Assembly: GCA_023430705.1 (NCBI GenBank)
Contig: JAEYZJ010000235.1
Location: 1-7,882 of the forward strand
Source of the DNA: Pseudomonadota bacterium
Lineage (GTDB): Bacteria > Pseudomonadota > Alphaproteobacteria > Rhizobiales > Devosiaceae
Direction: 5' to 3'
Length of the DNA stretch: 7,882 nt
Shown: positions 1 to 5,401 of the stretch, one piece after another
Numbering within the stretch: position 1 is the first letter of the stretch
Layout of the letters: each line of letters begins with the position of its first letter
Notes under the pieces: model-generated
Seen by the model: only the letters and a program-made list of their open reading frames with translations
Told to the model about the DNA's origin: nothing
Databases searched by the model: none
Position numbers and translations under genes: made by a program

Positions 1-542
1 GCAACGATCAGGGCGCGCTGGCCCTTGCCGAGCGGCGCGACGAGGTCGAGCACGCGAGCGCTCTTGTCCTTGTTGGTCGGGTCCGGCAGCTCGAGACGCA
101 GGCGCTCGTCGGGATAGAGCGGCGTCAGGTTGTCGAAGTTGATCTTGTGGCGGACCTTCTCGGGGTCCTCGAAATTGATCGTGTTGACCTTGAGCAGCGC
201 GAAGTAGCGCTCGCCTTCCTTGGGCGACCGGATCTGGCCTTCGACCGTGTCGCCGGTCCGCAGCGAGAAGCGGCGAATCTGGCTGGGCGACACATAGATG
301 TCGTCCGGCCCGGGAAGGTAGTTCGCGTCCGGAGAGCGGAGGAAGCCGAAACCGTCCGGCAGCACCTCGACGACGCCCTCGCCGGTGATGTCCACCTCGC
401 GCGCGGCCAGCTCCTTGAGGATGGCGAACATCAGCTCCTGCTTGCGCATCGTCGAGGCGTTCTCGACGTCGTTGCTCTCGGCGAACTGCAGCAGTTCGGC
501 AGGCGTCTTGGCCTTGAGCTCGCTGAGCTTGATGCTTTCCAT
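1..542 (-). CDS. rho: Transcription termination factor Rho, N-terminal part (truncated by window edge)
   Basis: Rho is the hexameric RNA-dependent ATPase that loads on nascent RNA and ends transcription. Only the first 180 codons are in the window; the full protein is usually about 420 residues. The protein starts MESIKLSELKAKTPAELL, the typical N-terminal helical domain. Next comes the cold-shock-like RNA-binding domain, roughly residues 50-120, with VLPDGFGFLRS, the YLPGPDDIYVSPSQIRRF stretch and RTGDTVEGQIR. After it lie INFDNLTPLYP and the LGKGQRALIVA segment that leads directly into the Walker A loop, which falls just beyond the edge. The ATG is at 542-540. Its Shine-Dalgarno sequence is poor: an AAGG about 12 nt upstream. 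rho is the last visible gene of the hemE-hemJ-rho run and is separated from hemJ by 201 nt, so it probably has its own promoter. Identification is firm; the ATPase half cannot be judged. Confidence 0.97.
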   Translation of the reverse strand, partial: MESIKLSELKAKTPAELLQFAESNDVENASTMRKQELMFAILKELAAREVDITGEGVVEVLPDGFGFLRSPDANYLPGPDDIYVSPSQIRRFSLRTGDTVEGQIRSPKEGERYFALLKVNTINFEDPEKVRHKINFDNLTPLYPDERLRLELPDPTNKDKSARVLDLVAPLGKGQRALIV

Positions 543-646
543 TGCGGATATGGACCTTGCGGAAGGAGTGGCGGGGAATGTCAGAAAAGGGGGATTGGTC
601 GCCCGGAAAGCGCCGGGGAGGCGCCCAGAAATCAGGCTCGGGCCTT

Positions 647-675
647 CAAATAGCTAAAACTGCCGTCACATTCAA
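647..675 (-). promoter_or_regulatory. Weak candidate promoter for rho
   Basis: The 201-nt gap between hemJ and rho (543-743) has no gene. On the minus strand it holds TTGAAT (675-670), 17 nt, then TATTTG (652-647), about 105 nt upstream of the rho ATG. The -35 matches 4 of 6 and the -10 only 3 of 6 consensus bases. Its position and spacing are reasonable, but the match alone is not convincing. The long leader would fit the known habit of rho genes of being autoregulated in their leader; that part is inference. Confidence 0.25.
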
Positions 676-716
676 GTGCGCTGCTCAAGAACGATTCACG
701 TGGAACGCCGCGCGTC

Positions 717-742
717 CCGCCGCACCCGGCCGCGCTCGGCGG
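717..742 (-). terminator. GC-rich hairpin just after hemJ, possible weak terminator
   Basis: CCGCCG (717-722) and CGGCGG (737-742) can pair as a 6-bp stem with a 14-nt loop, starting directly behind the hemJ stop codon. No run of U follows on the minus strand, so this is not a standard intrinsic terminator. It may only slow polymerase or protect the hemEJ mRNA end. In a window this rich in GC, such a hairpin could also arise by chance. Confidence 0.2.
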
Positions 743-743
743 A

Positions 744-1178
744 TCAGAACGGCTTCACGATCACCGAGATGACGATAACCATCGCGAGGACGAACGGGAT
801 CTCGTTGATCGCCCGGAAGAACTTGTGCGAGCGGGTGTTGCGGTCTTCGGCGAAGTCCCGGCGAAGGCGCCCGAAGTACCCGTGCAGCCCACTGAGGGCG
901 ATGACCATCAGCGCCTTCAGCCACATCCACCCCTGGCTGAAATCAACGATCCCGAAGCCGAAGGCCAGCCACAGGCCGAAGACCCAGCTCGCAACCATCG
1001 CCGGAGTGGTGATGCCCCGGTAGAGCCGGCGCTCCATCACCTTGAACGTCTCGGCCTGCACCGAACCCTTCTCGGCCTCGGCGTGGTAGACGAAGAGGCG
1101 GGGCAGGTACAGCATGCCGGCCATCCAGGCGATGATGCTGATGACGTGGAGCGCCTTGACCCAGAGGTAGAGATCCAT
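744..1178 (-). CDS. hemJ: Protoporphyrinogen IX oxidase, HemJ type (membrane protein)
   Basis: HemJ oxidises protoporphyrinogen IX to protoporphyrin IX, the penultimate step of haem synthesis, in the inner membrane. It is the oxidase used by most alphaproteobacteria instead of HemG or HemY. The 144-residue product has the family length and four hydrophobic segments, about residues 5-28, 57-76, 83-101 and 126-142. The start MDLYLWVKALHVISIIAWM and the ELxxR-like MERRLYRGITTPAM block are typical. The conserved His at position 11 and Lys at position 88 (MWLKAL), which are essential in the characterised cyanobacterial enzyme, are both present. The ATG at 1178-1176 lies 3 nt after the hemE stop. 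A GGGGAG at 1187-1192, 8 nt upstream, overlaps the hemE 3' end, so hemE and hemJ very likely share one mRNA and are coupled. Confidence 0.95.
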   Translation of the reverse strand: MDLYLWVKALHVISIIAWMAGMLYLPRLFVYHAEAEKGSVQAETFKVMERRLYRGITTPAMVASWVFGLWLAFGFGIVDFSQGWMWLKALMVIALSGLHGYFGRLRRDFAEDRNTRSHKFFRAINEIPFVLAMVIVISVIVKPF

Positions 1179-1181
1179 CCG

Positions 1182-2219
1182 TCAGGCTCCCCGCGCCACT
1201 TCGATCAGGCGCTCGACATGTGCGATCGGCGTCTCCGGCACGATGCCGTGGCCGAGATTGAAGATGTGCGGTCGATCGCGGAAGGCTTCTACGATCTGGC
1301 GGATGCGATTGTCCATCTGCTCGCCGCCGGCCAGCAGCCGGAGCGGATCGAGATTGCCCTGCACCCCGAGGCCCGCCGGCAGGTTCTGCGCAAAGGCGAG
1401 GGGCATCCCGTAGTCGAGACCGAGGAGGTTGACCTCGGTCCGCCGGGCATAGGCCGGCAGGTTGCCCGCCGCGCCGCGCGGGAAACCGATGACCGGCGCA
1501 TCGGGTATCTCCCGGCGCAGCCCTTCGACAATGCGGCGGTTCGGCTCGATCACCCATTTCTCGAAGGCGACCTCGTCGAGGTTCATGGCCCAGCTTTCGA
1601 ACAGCTGGACCACATCGGCGCCGGCGCGGAACTGGGCGGCGAGGTAGGCGATGCTGGCCTCGACCAGAACATCCAGGAGGCGCGCAAAGGCGACCGGCTG
1701 GGTCAGCGCGAAGGTTCTCGCCGCCGCCTGGTCCGAGGAGCCGCGACCGGCGATCATGTAGGTCGCGACGGTCCAGGGCGAGCCGCAGAAGCCGATCAGC
1801 GTCTTGTCCGGCGCAAGACCGGCGCGAACCCGTCGAACCGTCTCGATGACCGGACGGAGCTTTTCCAAAGCCCCTTCGGGATCGAGCCGATCAAGAGTGG
1901 CGGTCGTGATGGGCTCGAGCCTCGGCCCTTCGCCGGTCTCGAACCGAACGCTTTGGCCGAGCGCATCGGGTATGACGAGAATGTCGGAGAAGAGGATCGC
2001 TGCATCGAGATCGAAGCGACGCAGCGGCTGCAGCGTCACCTCGGCTGCCAGTTCCGGGGTGTAGCAAAGATCGAGGAAGCCACCGGCCTTGGCGCGCAGC
2101 TCGCGGTACTCGGGCAGGTAGCGGCCGGCCTGCCGCATGATCCAGATCGGGAGCCGGTCCTGGCGCTTGCCCCGGACCGTCTCGAGAAGGGGTTTGGTCA
2201 CCGGGTTCACGGCTGCCAT
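1182..2219 (-). CDS. hemE: Uroporphyrinogen decarboxylase
   Basis: HemE removes four carboxyl groups from uroporphyrinogen III to give coproporphyrinogen III, in the cytoplasm and without a cofactor. From the ATG at 2219-2217 the protein has 345 residues, normal for the family. Signature 1, PIWIMRQAGRYLPEYR, is at about residues 24-39. The catalytic Asp is D79 in ILFSDILVIPDALG. GSPWTVATYM, the VIGFPRGAAGN signature and the C-terminal NLGHGIVPETP follow in order. The start is uncertain. A TTG at 2228 would add MEG, but GGAAGG sits only 1 nt before the ATG, too close to serve it. The same GGAAGG is 10 nt before a GTG at 2210, giving MNPVTKPLLE, so that start is also possible. hemE is read away from the predicted origin and heads the hemE-hemJ unit. 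Confidence 0.97.
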   Translation of the reverse strand: MAAVNPVTKPLLETVRGKRQDRLPIWIMRQAGRYLPEYRELRAKAGGFLDLCYTPELAAEVTLQPLRRFDLDAAILFSDILVIPDALGQSVRFETGEGPRLEPITTATLDRLDPEGALEKLRPVIETVRRVRAGLAPDKTLIGFCGSPWTVATYMIAGRGSSDQAAARTFALTQPVAFARLLDVLVEASIAYLAAQFRAGADVVQLFESWAMNLDEVAFEKWVIEPNRRIVEGLRREIPDAPVIGFPRGAAGNLPAYARRTEVNLLGLDYGMPLAFAQNLPAGLGVQGNLDPLRLLAGGEQMDNRIRQIVEAFRDRPHIFNLGHGIVPETPIAHVERLIEVARGA

Positions 2220-2230
2220 GCCTTCCAACC

Positions 2231-2262
2231 AAAAGAATCTAGACTCTTCATCTTTATTATCA
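2231..2262. other. AT-rich stretch, possible DNA-unwinding element
   Basis: By hand count 24 of 32 bases are A or T in a window that is otherwise strongly GC-rich. It lies at the hemE edge of the gap and carries two of the four GANTC sites. An origin needs an easily melted segment, and this is the best candidate here. The same bases also serve as the hemE leader and probable promoter, which could explain the AT content without any role in replication. Confidence 0.45.
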
Positions 2263-2387
2263 TGGCGGTGTTTTGCAGGAATTCACGGCTGCCCACAACG
2301 CCGGACCCCGGCGACAGAAGCGCGCGGCGTGACGATGGCGGGGCTGTGAATCCGAACTGGATCAAATGCCGTCTTTCGGCGCGACTC
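2235..2387. promoter_or_regulatory. Cluster of four GANTC (CcrM methylation) sites
   Basis: GANTC occurs at 2235-2239 (GAATC), 2242-2246 (GACTC), 2348-2352 (GAATC) and 2383-2387 (GACTC). My count by eye over the rest of the window gives roughly one per 400 bases, so four within 153 bases is dense. CcrM methylates GANTC in alphaproteobacteria and its hemimethylated state marks newly replicated DNA; the Caulobacter origin also has several such sites. The sites are certain; their use is inferred. Confidence 0.6.
2256..2261 (-). promoter_or_regulatory. Candidate -10 element of the hemE promoter
   Basis: Read on the minus strand this is GATAAT, 5 of 6 matches to TATAAT, about 36 nt upstream of the hemE ATG. 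The -35 region is poor: TGAATT at 18 nt spacing. A strong hemE promoter inside the origin is known in Caulobacter, so a promoter here would fit, but the match is short. Confidence 0.35.
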
Positions 2388-2405
2388 GTCCGGGTTTAGA
2401 GGGCG

Positions 2406-2413
2406 TTAACCAT
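2406..2413 (+). promoter_or_regulatory. CtrA-like site, TTAACCAT type
   Basis: TTAACCAT is an exact copy of the 8-base form of the CtrA motif described in alphaproteobacteria. It is followed by TCACAA, so the second TTAA half-site is degenerate (ACAA at 2417-2420, with correct 7-nt spacing). It is one of three CtrA-like sites within 101 bases. Confidence 0.5.
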
Positions 2414-2423
2414 GTCACAAGCG

Positions 2424-2438
2424 TTAGAAGTCCCTTAA
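2424..2438 (+). promoter_or_regulatory. CtrA-like site, TTAG-N7-TTAA
   Basis: TTAG at 2424-2427 and TTAA at 2435-2438 are separated by exactly 7 bases, one mismatch from the full TTAA-N7-TTAA consensus for the cell-cycle regulator CtrA. It starts 18 bases after the first CtrA-like site and ends 6 bases before a DnaA-box-like sequence. Confidence 0.5.
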
Positions 2439-2444
2439 CGAAGC

Positions 2445-2453
2445 TGTGGATGG
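2445..2453 (-). other. DnaA-box-like sequence
   Basis: Minus-strand CCATCCACA matches 7 of 9 bases of TTATCCACA, with the conserved ATCCACA core intact. It lies between the second and third CtrA-like sites. Confidence 0.4.
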
Positions 2454-2473
2454 CGTCCTGCCGCGCCGATGAC

Positions 2474-2482
2474 TTATCCCCG
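2474..2482 (+). other. DnaA-box-like sequence
   Basis: TTATCCCCG matches 7 of 9 bases of TTATCCACA. The 5' TTATCC is intact but the usually conserved CACA end is lost, so this is a weak box. It stands 9 bases before the perfect CtrA motif. Confidence 0.3.
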
Positions 2483-2491
2483 GAACTCACC

Positions 2492-2506
2492 TTAACCCTT
2501 TGTTAA
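2492..2506. promoter_or_regulatory. Perfect CtrA-binding motif, TTAA-N7-TTAA
   Basis: TTAA at 2492-2495, seven bases, then TTAA at 2503-2506 match the CtrA consensus exactly. The site sits in a palindrome with arms CTTAAC (2491-2496) and GTTAAG (2502-2507). It begins 9 bases after a DnaA-box-like TTATCCCCG. In the Caulobacter origin CtrA binds such sites and represses initiation. Confidence 0.65.
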
Positions 2507-2555
2507 GACCTGGGGCGGGATGGGCTGTTGAAGGATTGGCCCCGAGCGGGGAGAA

Positions 2556-2578
2556 GTCGCCGCCGCGGGATCGGCGAC
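2556..2578. repeat. GC-rich hairpin in the hemE-maf gap
   Basis: GTCGCCG (2556-2562) and CGGCGAC (2572-2578) form a perfect 7-bp stem with a 9-nt loop, immediately before the first arm of the DnaA-box repeat. Four T residues follow three bases later, so on the plus strand it has a loose resemblance to an intrinsic terminator or attenuator ahead of maf. It could equally be a structural part of the origin. Confidence 0.35.
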
Positions 2579-2581
2579 GGG

Positions 2582-2590
2582 TTTTCCACC
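2582..2590 (+). other. DnaA box, TTTTCCACC
   Basis: The sequence differs from TTTTCCACA, an accepted form of TTWTNCACA, only in the last base. It is the left arm of a perfect 10-bp inverted repeat whose right arm contains the better box at 2619-2627. Confidence 0.5.
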
Positions 2591-2618
2591 GCCTCGCCGC
2601 TTGAGCATTGAGGGACAG

Positions 2619-2627
2619 TGTGGAAAA
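2619..2627 (-). other. DnaA box, TTTTCCACA
   Basis: Read on the minus strand this is TTTTCCACA, a full match to TTWTNCACA and 8 of 9 to TTATCCACA: the best DnaA box in the gap. It lies immediately upstream of the preferred maf ATG (2636) and would overlap the coding region if maf starts at the GTG at 2618. Confidence 0.55.
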
Positions 2628-2635
2628 CCGGGCGC

Positions 2636-3256
2636 ATGCTGATCCTGGCTTCAAGGAGCGCTGCCCGGAACGCCCTGCTGGCGGGCACCGGCCTCCGATT
2701 CGAGACGAGTCCAGCGCAAATCGACGAGCGGGCGCTGGAAGCCGATGTGCTGGGGAAAGCCGGCGGTGCCCCCGATGTCGCCCGCCGGCTCGCCGCGGCC
2801 AAGGCATTGACGGTTGCTTCGACTCACCGCGAGGCGCTCGTGATCGGCGCGGACCAGGTGCTGGCGATACCGGGGGAGGGTAGCGACCCTTCAGGTGGAG
2901 AGATTCTGCACAAGCCGGCAGATTTGGGCGAGGCGGCCCGGCAGCTTGATCGGCTGCGCGGGCGCACGCACCATCTCCATTCGGGGCTGGCGCTGGCTCG
3001 GGGTGGGGAAGTGCTGTGGTCGGCGGTCGAGACGGCGAAGCTGACCATGCGGACTTTCTCCGGCGCGGAACGGGACGCGGTACTGGCGCTCGAAGGGCCG
3101 GAAGTGCTCGGTTCGGTCGGCGGCTATCGCCTCGAGGGCCCATCGATCCGGCTGTTCGAACGCATCGAAGGCGACTATTTCACTGTTCTCGGCCTCCCCC
3201 TGCTGCCATTGCTCGGGGCGCTGAGACACCATGCCCCCGAACTGCTGCCGGAATGA
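2636..3256 (+). CDS. maf: Maf family nucleotide pyrophosphatase
   Basis: Maf proteins hydrolyse non-canonical or modified nucleoside triphosphates to monophosphates and are also linked to septum inhibition. From the ATG at 2636 the product has 206 residues, near the family norm. The N-terminal nucleotide-binding loop is LILASRSAARNALLAG, with SAAR in place of the commoner SPRR. IDERALE (about 29-35), VIGADQVL (69-76, general base D73), LHKP (91-94) and the C-terminal GGYRLEGPSIRLFERIEGDYFTVLGLPL block (split around residues 152-179) are all present. An in-frame GTG at 2618 would add WKTGR, but GAGGGA lies only 2 nt before it. Before the ATG the only purine run is GGAAAA, about 9 nt upstream. 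The sequence does not clearly tell YhdE-like from YceF-like activity. It is first in the maf-aroE-coaE-dnaQ unit. Confidence 0.92.
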   Translation: MLILASRSAARNALLAGTGLRFETSPAQIDERALEADVLGKAGGAPDVARRLAAAKALTVASTHREALVIGADQVLAIPGEGSDPSGGEILHKPADLGEAARQLDRLRGRTHHLHSGLALARGGEVLWSAVETAKLTMRTFSGAERDAVLALEGPEVLGSVGGYRLEGPSIRLFERIEGDYFTVLGLPLLPLLGALRHHAPELLPE

Positions 3257-4086
3257 TTCACGTGAAAAGAGCCTTCGTCATCGGCCATCCGATCAAGCAT
3301 TCGCGCTCACCGCTGATCCATGGCGCCTGGATCGAGCGCTATGGCATCGACGGCAGCTACGAGGCGATTGACGTGGCGCCCGCTGCGCTTGGCCAGTTCA
3401 TCGAGCGCCTGCGCGAGGGCGCGTTCGCCGGCGGCAACGTGACCATACCCCACAAGGAGGAGGTGTTCCGCCTCTGTGACAGCATCGACCCGCTGGCCAC
3501 CACCATCGGCGCGGTGAACACGCTCGTCCGCGAACCGGGCGGTGGCATCCACGGCTTCAACACCGACTACATGGGTTTCCTCGGCAACCTCGACCAGAAC
3601 GCCCCCGGCTGGAGCGATCGGTCCGGTCGCGCCATCGTGCTCGGCGCCGGCGGGGCGGCGCGCGCCATCCTCGTCGCCCTGCGCGAGCGGGGATTCGACG
3701 AGATCGTGCTGCTCAACCGCACGCCGGAAAAGGCCGAGGCGCAGGCGCGCGAGATCGAAGGGCCGTTCGTAGCGGCTGGGCTCGAGGCTTTCCCGACCTA
3801 TGCCGCGCGAGCCGACCTCCTGGTCAATACCACCTCGATCGGCATGCACGGCACGCGCTTCGAGGCGCTCGACCTCGGGCTGCTGCCGCCGACGGCGCTC
3901 GTCACCGATATCGTCTACGTGCCCCTGGTGACTCCCCTCCTTGCCGAGGCCCGCGCCATAGGGCTGAAGACGGTCGACGGGCTCGGCATGCTTCTCCATC
4001 AGGCCGTCCCCGGCTTCGAAGCCTGGTTCGGCGTGCGGCCCGAGGTGACGCCGGAGCTTCGCGCGAAGGTGGAGGCGACCCTTTGA
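3253..4086 (+). CDS. aroE: Shikimate dehydrogenase (NADP+)
   Basis: AroE reduces 3-dehydroshikimate to shikimate with NADPH in the pathway to aromatic amino acids. The product has 277 residues. The substrate domain shows GHPIKHSRSPLIH (11-23), GNVTIPHKE (61-69) with catalytic Lys68, AVNTLV (87-92) and GFNTDYMGF (101-109) with catalytic Asp105. The nucleotide-binding domain shows GAGGAARAI (131-139) and LLNRTPEKA (153-161), the NRT motif that selects NADP. NTTSIGM (192-198) and DGLGMLLHQA (242-251) close the family pattern. The ATG at 3253 overlaps the maf stop as ATGA. An upstream extension of the frame lies inside maf and is not real. A GTG at 3262 is a weaker alternative start. Translational coupling to maf is likely because there is no good Shine-Dalgarno sequence. 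Confidence 0.97.
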   Translation: MIHVKRAFVIGHPIKHSRSPLIHGAWIERYGIDGSYEAIDVAPAALGQFIERLREGAFAGGNVTIPHKEEVFRLCDSIDPLATTIGAVNTLVREPGGGIHGFNTDYMGFLGNLDQNAPGWSDRSGRAIVLGAGGAARAILVALRERGFDEIVLLNRTPEKAEAQAREIEGPFVAAGLEAFPTYAARADLLVNTTSIGMHGTRFEALDLGLLPPTALVTDIVYVPLVTPLLAEARAIGLKTVDGLGMLLHQAVPGFEAWFGVRPEVTPELRAKVEATL

Positions 4087-4679
4087 CCATCAAGCTGGGC
4101 CTGACCGGATCGATCGCGACCGGAAAGTCCACCGTGCTCGCCGCCTTCTCCGATCTCGGTGTTCCGGTGTTTTCGTCCGACGACTACGTGCACGAACTCT
4201 ACCGCGGTGCGGCGGTGGGGCCGGTCGAGGCGGCCTTTCCCGGCGTGACCGTGGATGGCGTGATAGACCGGCAGAAACTCGGCGCGCAGGTTGTCGGCAA
4301 CCCCGGACGGCTCGAGGAACTCGAGGCCATCGTGCATCCGCTCGTGCGGGCCGGGATTAGGAAGTTCCTCGTCGACGCCGAGACGAATGCCGCACCGCTC
4401 GCCGTCGTCGATATTCCGCTGCTCTACGAGAACGCCGTCGACTGGGGCCTCGACGGGGTGGTCGTCACCACTGTTGCCGAGCCCGAGCAGCGCCGTCGCG
4501 CTCTTGCCCGGCCGGGCATGACCGTGGATAAGCTCGAAGCAATCCTTGCCCGCCAGATTCCCCAGGCCGAAAAGATCAGGCGCGCCGACTACGTATTCGA
4601 TACCTCCGGGACCATCGCCGAAACCCGCGAAGCGGTGCGCGACCTGGTCCTGAGGCTCAAAGCCCAGGCCGTACAATGA
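4083..4679 (+). CDS. coaE: Dephospho-CoA kinase (TTG start)
   Basis: CoaE phosphorylates the 3'-hydroxyl of dephospho-CoA with ATP, the last step of coenzyme A synthesis. The product has 198 residues, standard for the family. The Walker A loop GSIATGKST is at residues 9-17, followed by VFSSDDYVHELY (29-40) in the place of the family's DADxxVH motif. LEAIVHPLVR (80-89), VVDIPLLYE (108-116) and the LID-like RQIPQAEKIRRADYVFDTSG region (157-176) complete the pattern. The start is a TTG at 4083, supported by GGAGG at 4071-4075, 7 nt upstream. It is also the only start that keeps the complete N-terminal strand before the P-loop. The TTG overlaps the aroE stop as TTGA. The stop overlaps dnaQ as ATGA. 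Confidence 0.96.
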   Translation: MTIKLGLTGSIATGKSTVLAAFSDLGVPVFSSDDYVHELYRGAAVGPVEAAFPGVTVDGVIDRQKLGAQVVGNPGRLEELEAIVHPLVRAGIRKFLVDAETNAAPLAVVDIPLLYENAVDWGLDGVVVTTVAEPEQRRRALARPGMTVDKLEAILARQIPQAEKIRRADYVFDTSGTIAETREAVRDLVLRLKAQAVQ

Positions 4680-5386
4680 CCCGCGAAATCGTCCTCGATA
4701 CCGAAACGACCGGCCTGTCGCCCGCGACGGGCGACCGCATCGTCGAGATCGGTTGCGTGGAGCTGCTCAACCACATCCCGACCGGGCGGCACTTCCACGT
4801 CTACCTGAACCCCGAGCGCGAAGTGCCGGACGAAGCCTTCCGCGTGCATGGGCTTTCGACCGAGTTCCTGCGGGACAAGCCGCTGTTCGCCCAGGAGGCG
4901 GACAACTTCCTCGACTTCATCGGCGATGCGACGCTCGTCATTCACAACGCCGACTTCGACATCGGCTTTCTGAACAACGAACTCGAGCGGATCGCGCGGC
5001 CGCGGCTCGCCAACCGGGTGATCGACACGGTCATGGTGGCGCGGGAGCGGCACCCGGGCGCGCGCGTCAGCCTCGATGCGCTCTGCAAGCATTACGGCAT
5101 CGACAATTCCAAGCGCGTCCTGCACGGGGCGCTGCTCGACAGCGAGATTCTCGCTGACGTCTATCTCGAGCTGATCGGGGGTCGCCAGGTGGCGCTGTCC
5201 CTCACCAGCGACATCCGGATCGAGCAGGGGCGGAGCGTTGTCCTGGCGCCGGCCCGGCAGCGCCCGATCCCGCTCGCGCCGCGCATCAGCGACGCCGAGC
5301 TCAAGGCACACGCGGTGTTCGTCAGTACGCTGGGCGCAGACGCGATCTGGGTTCAGTACACGGAAGTGTCGGTCGCCGCGGAATAG
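4676..5386 (+). CDS. dnaQ: DNA polymerase III epsilon subunit (3'-5' proofreading exonuclease)
   Basis: DnaQ edits mismatches at the growing 3' end inside the polymerase III core, bound to the alpha subunit. The product has 236 residues. The DEDDh catalytic set is complete: Asp8 and Glu10 in VLDTETTGL (Exo I), Asp93 in IHNADFDIGFLNNEL (Exo II), and His150 with Asp155 in LHGALLDSEILADVY (Exo III). RFHVYLNPER-like HVYLNPEREVP and VHGLSTEFL are also typical. The C-terminal third, past about residue 170, is less conserved and is where the alpha-binding segment of the family lies. The ATG overlaps the coaE stop by 4 nt, with no strong Shine-Dalgarno sequence, so coupling is likely. It is the last gene of the unit and converges with secB 15 nt away. 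Confidence 0.96.
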   Translation: MTREIVLDTETTGLSPATGDRIVEIGCVELLNHIPTGRHFHVYLNPEREVPDEAFRVHGLSTEFLRDKPLFAQEADNFLDFIGDATLVIHNADFDIGFLNNELERIARPRLANRVIDTVMVARERHPGARVSLDALCKHYGIDNSKRVLHGALLDSEILADVYLELIGGRQVALSLTSDIRIEQGRSVVLAPARQRPIPLAPRISDAELKAHAVFVSTLGADAIWVQYTEVSVAAE

Positions 5387-5401
5387 GCCGCCCCGCGGGC
5401 A

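Larger units (their letters stand above)
2580..2629. repeat. Perfect 10-bp inverted repeat made of two DnaA boxes
   Basis: GGTTTTCCAC (2580-2589) and GTGGAAAACC (2620-2629) are exact reverse complements with 30 bases between them. Each arm contains a DnaA box, so the two boxes face each other just before maf. The distance is long for an RNA hairpin and suits paired protein binding better. Confidence 0.6.
2220..2635. other. Predicted chromosomal replication origin (oriC) between hemE and maf
   Basis: This 416-nt gap has no credible gene and lies next to hemE, where the chromosomal origin was located in Caulobacter crescentus and predicted in Rickettsia and rhizobia. It contains an AT-rich stretch beside hemE (2231-2262), four GANTC sites (2235-2387), three CtrA-like sites (2406-2506), and four DnaA-box-like sequences (2445, 2474, 2582, 2619). 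Two of those boxes form a perfect inverted repeat. The flanking genes diverge from it. None of the DnaA boxes is a perfect TTATCCACA, so the call rests on the combination of sites and the gene context. The functional origin may extend into either flanking gene. Confidence 0.82.

Noticed and set aside
147..653. 168-codon open frame on the plus strand
   Set aside because: Antisense to rho for most of its length; composition is that of a shadow frame and rho is unambiguous.
2359..2373. IHF-binding site in the predicted origin
   Set aside because: GATCAA is present, but the first base and the TTR half of WATCAANNNNTTR do not match.
825..2399. 524-codon open frame on the plus strand
   Set aside because: It runs antisense through hemJ and hemE, both of which have full family motifs. 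The frame is open because of GC-biased third positions in those genes, and its translation shows no recognisable domain.
3307..3999. Long minus-strand frames under aroE (3307-3999), coaE (3999-4676) and dnaQ (4589-5311)
   Set aside because: All are mirror frames of confirmed genes in high-GC DNA, without start signals or recognisable motifs.
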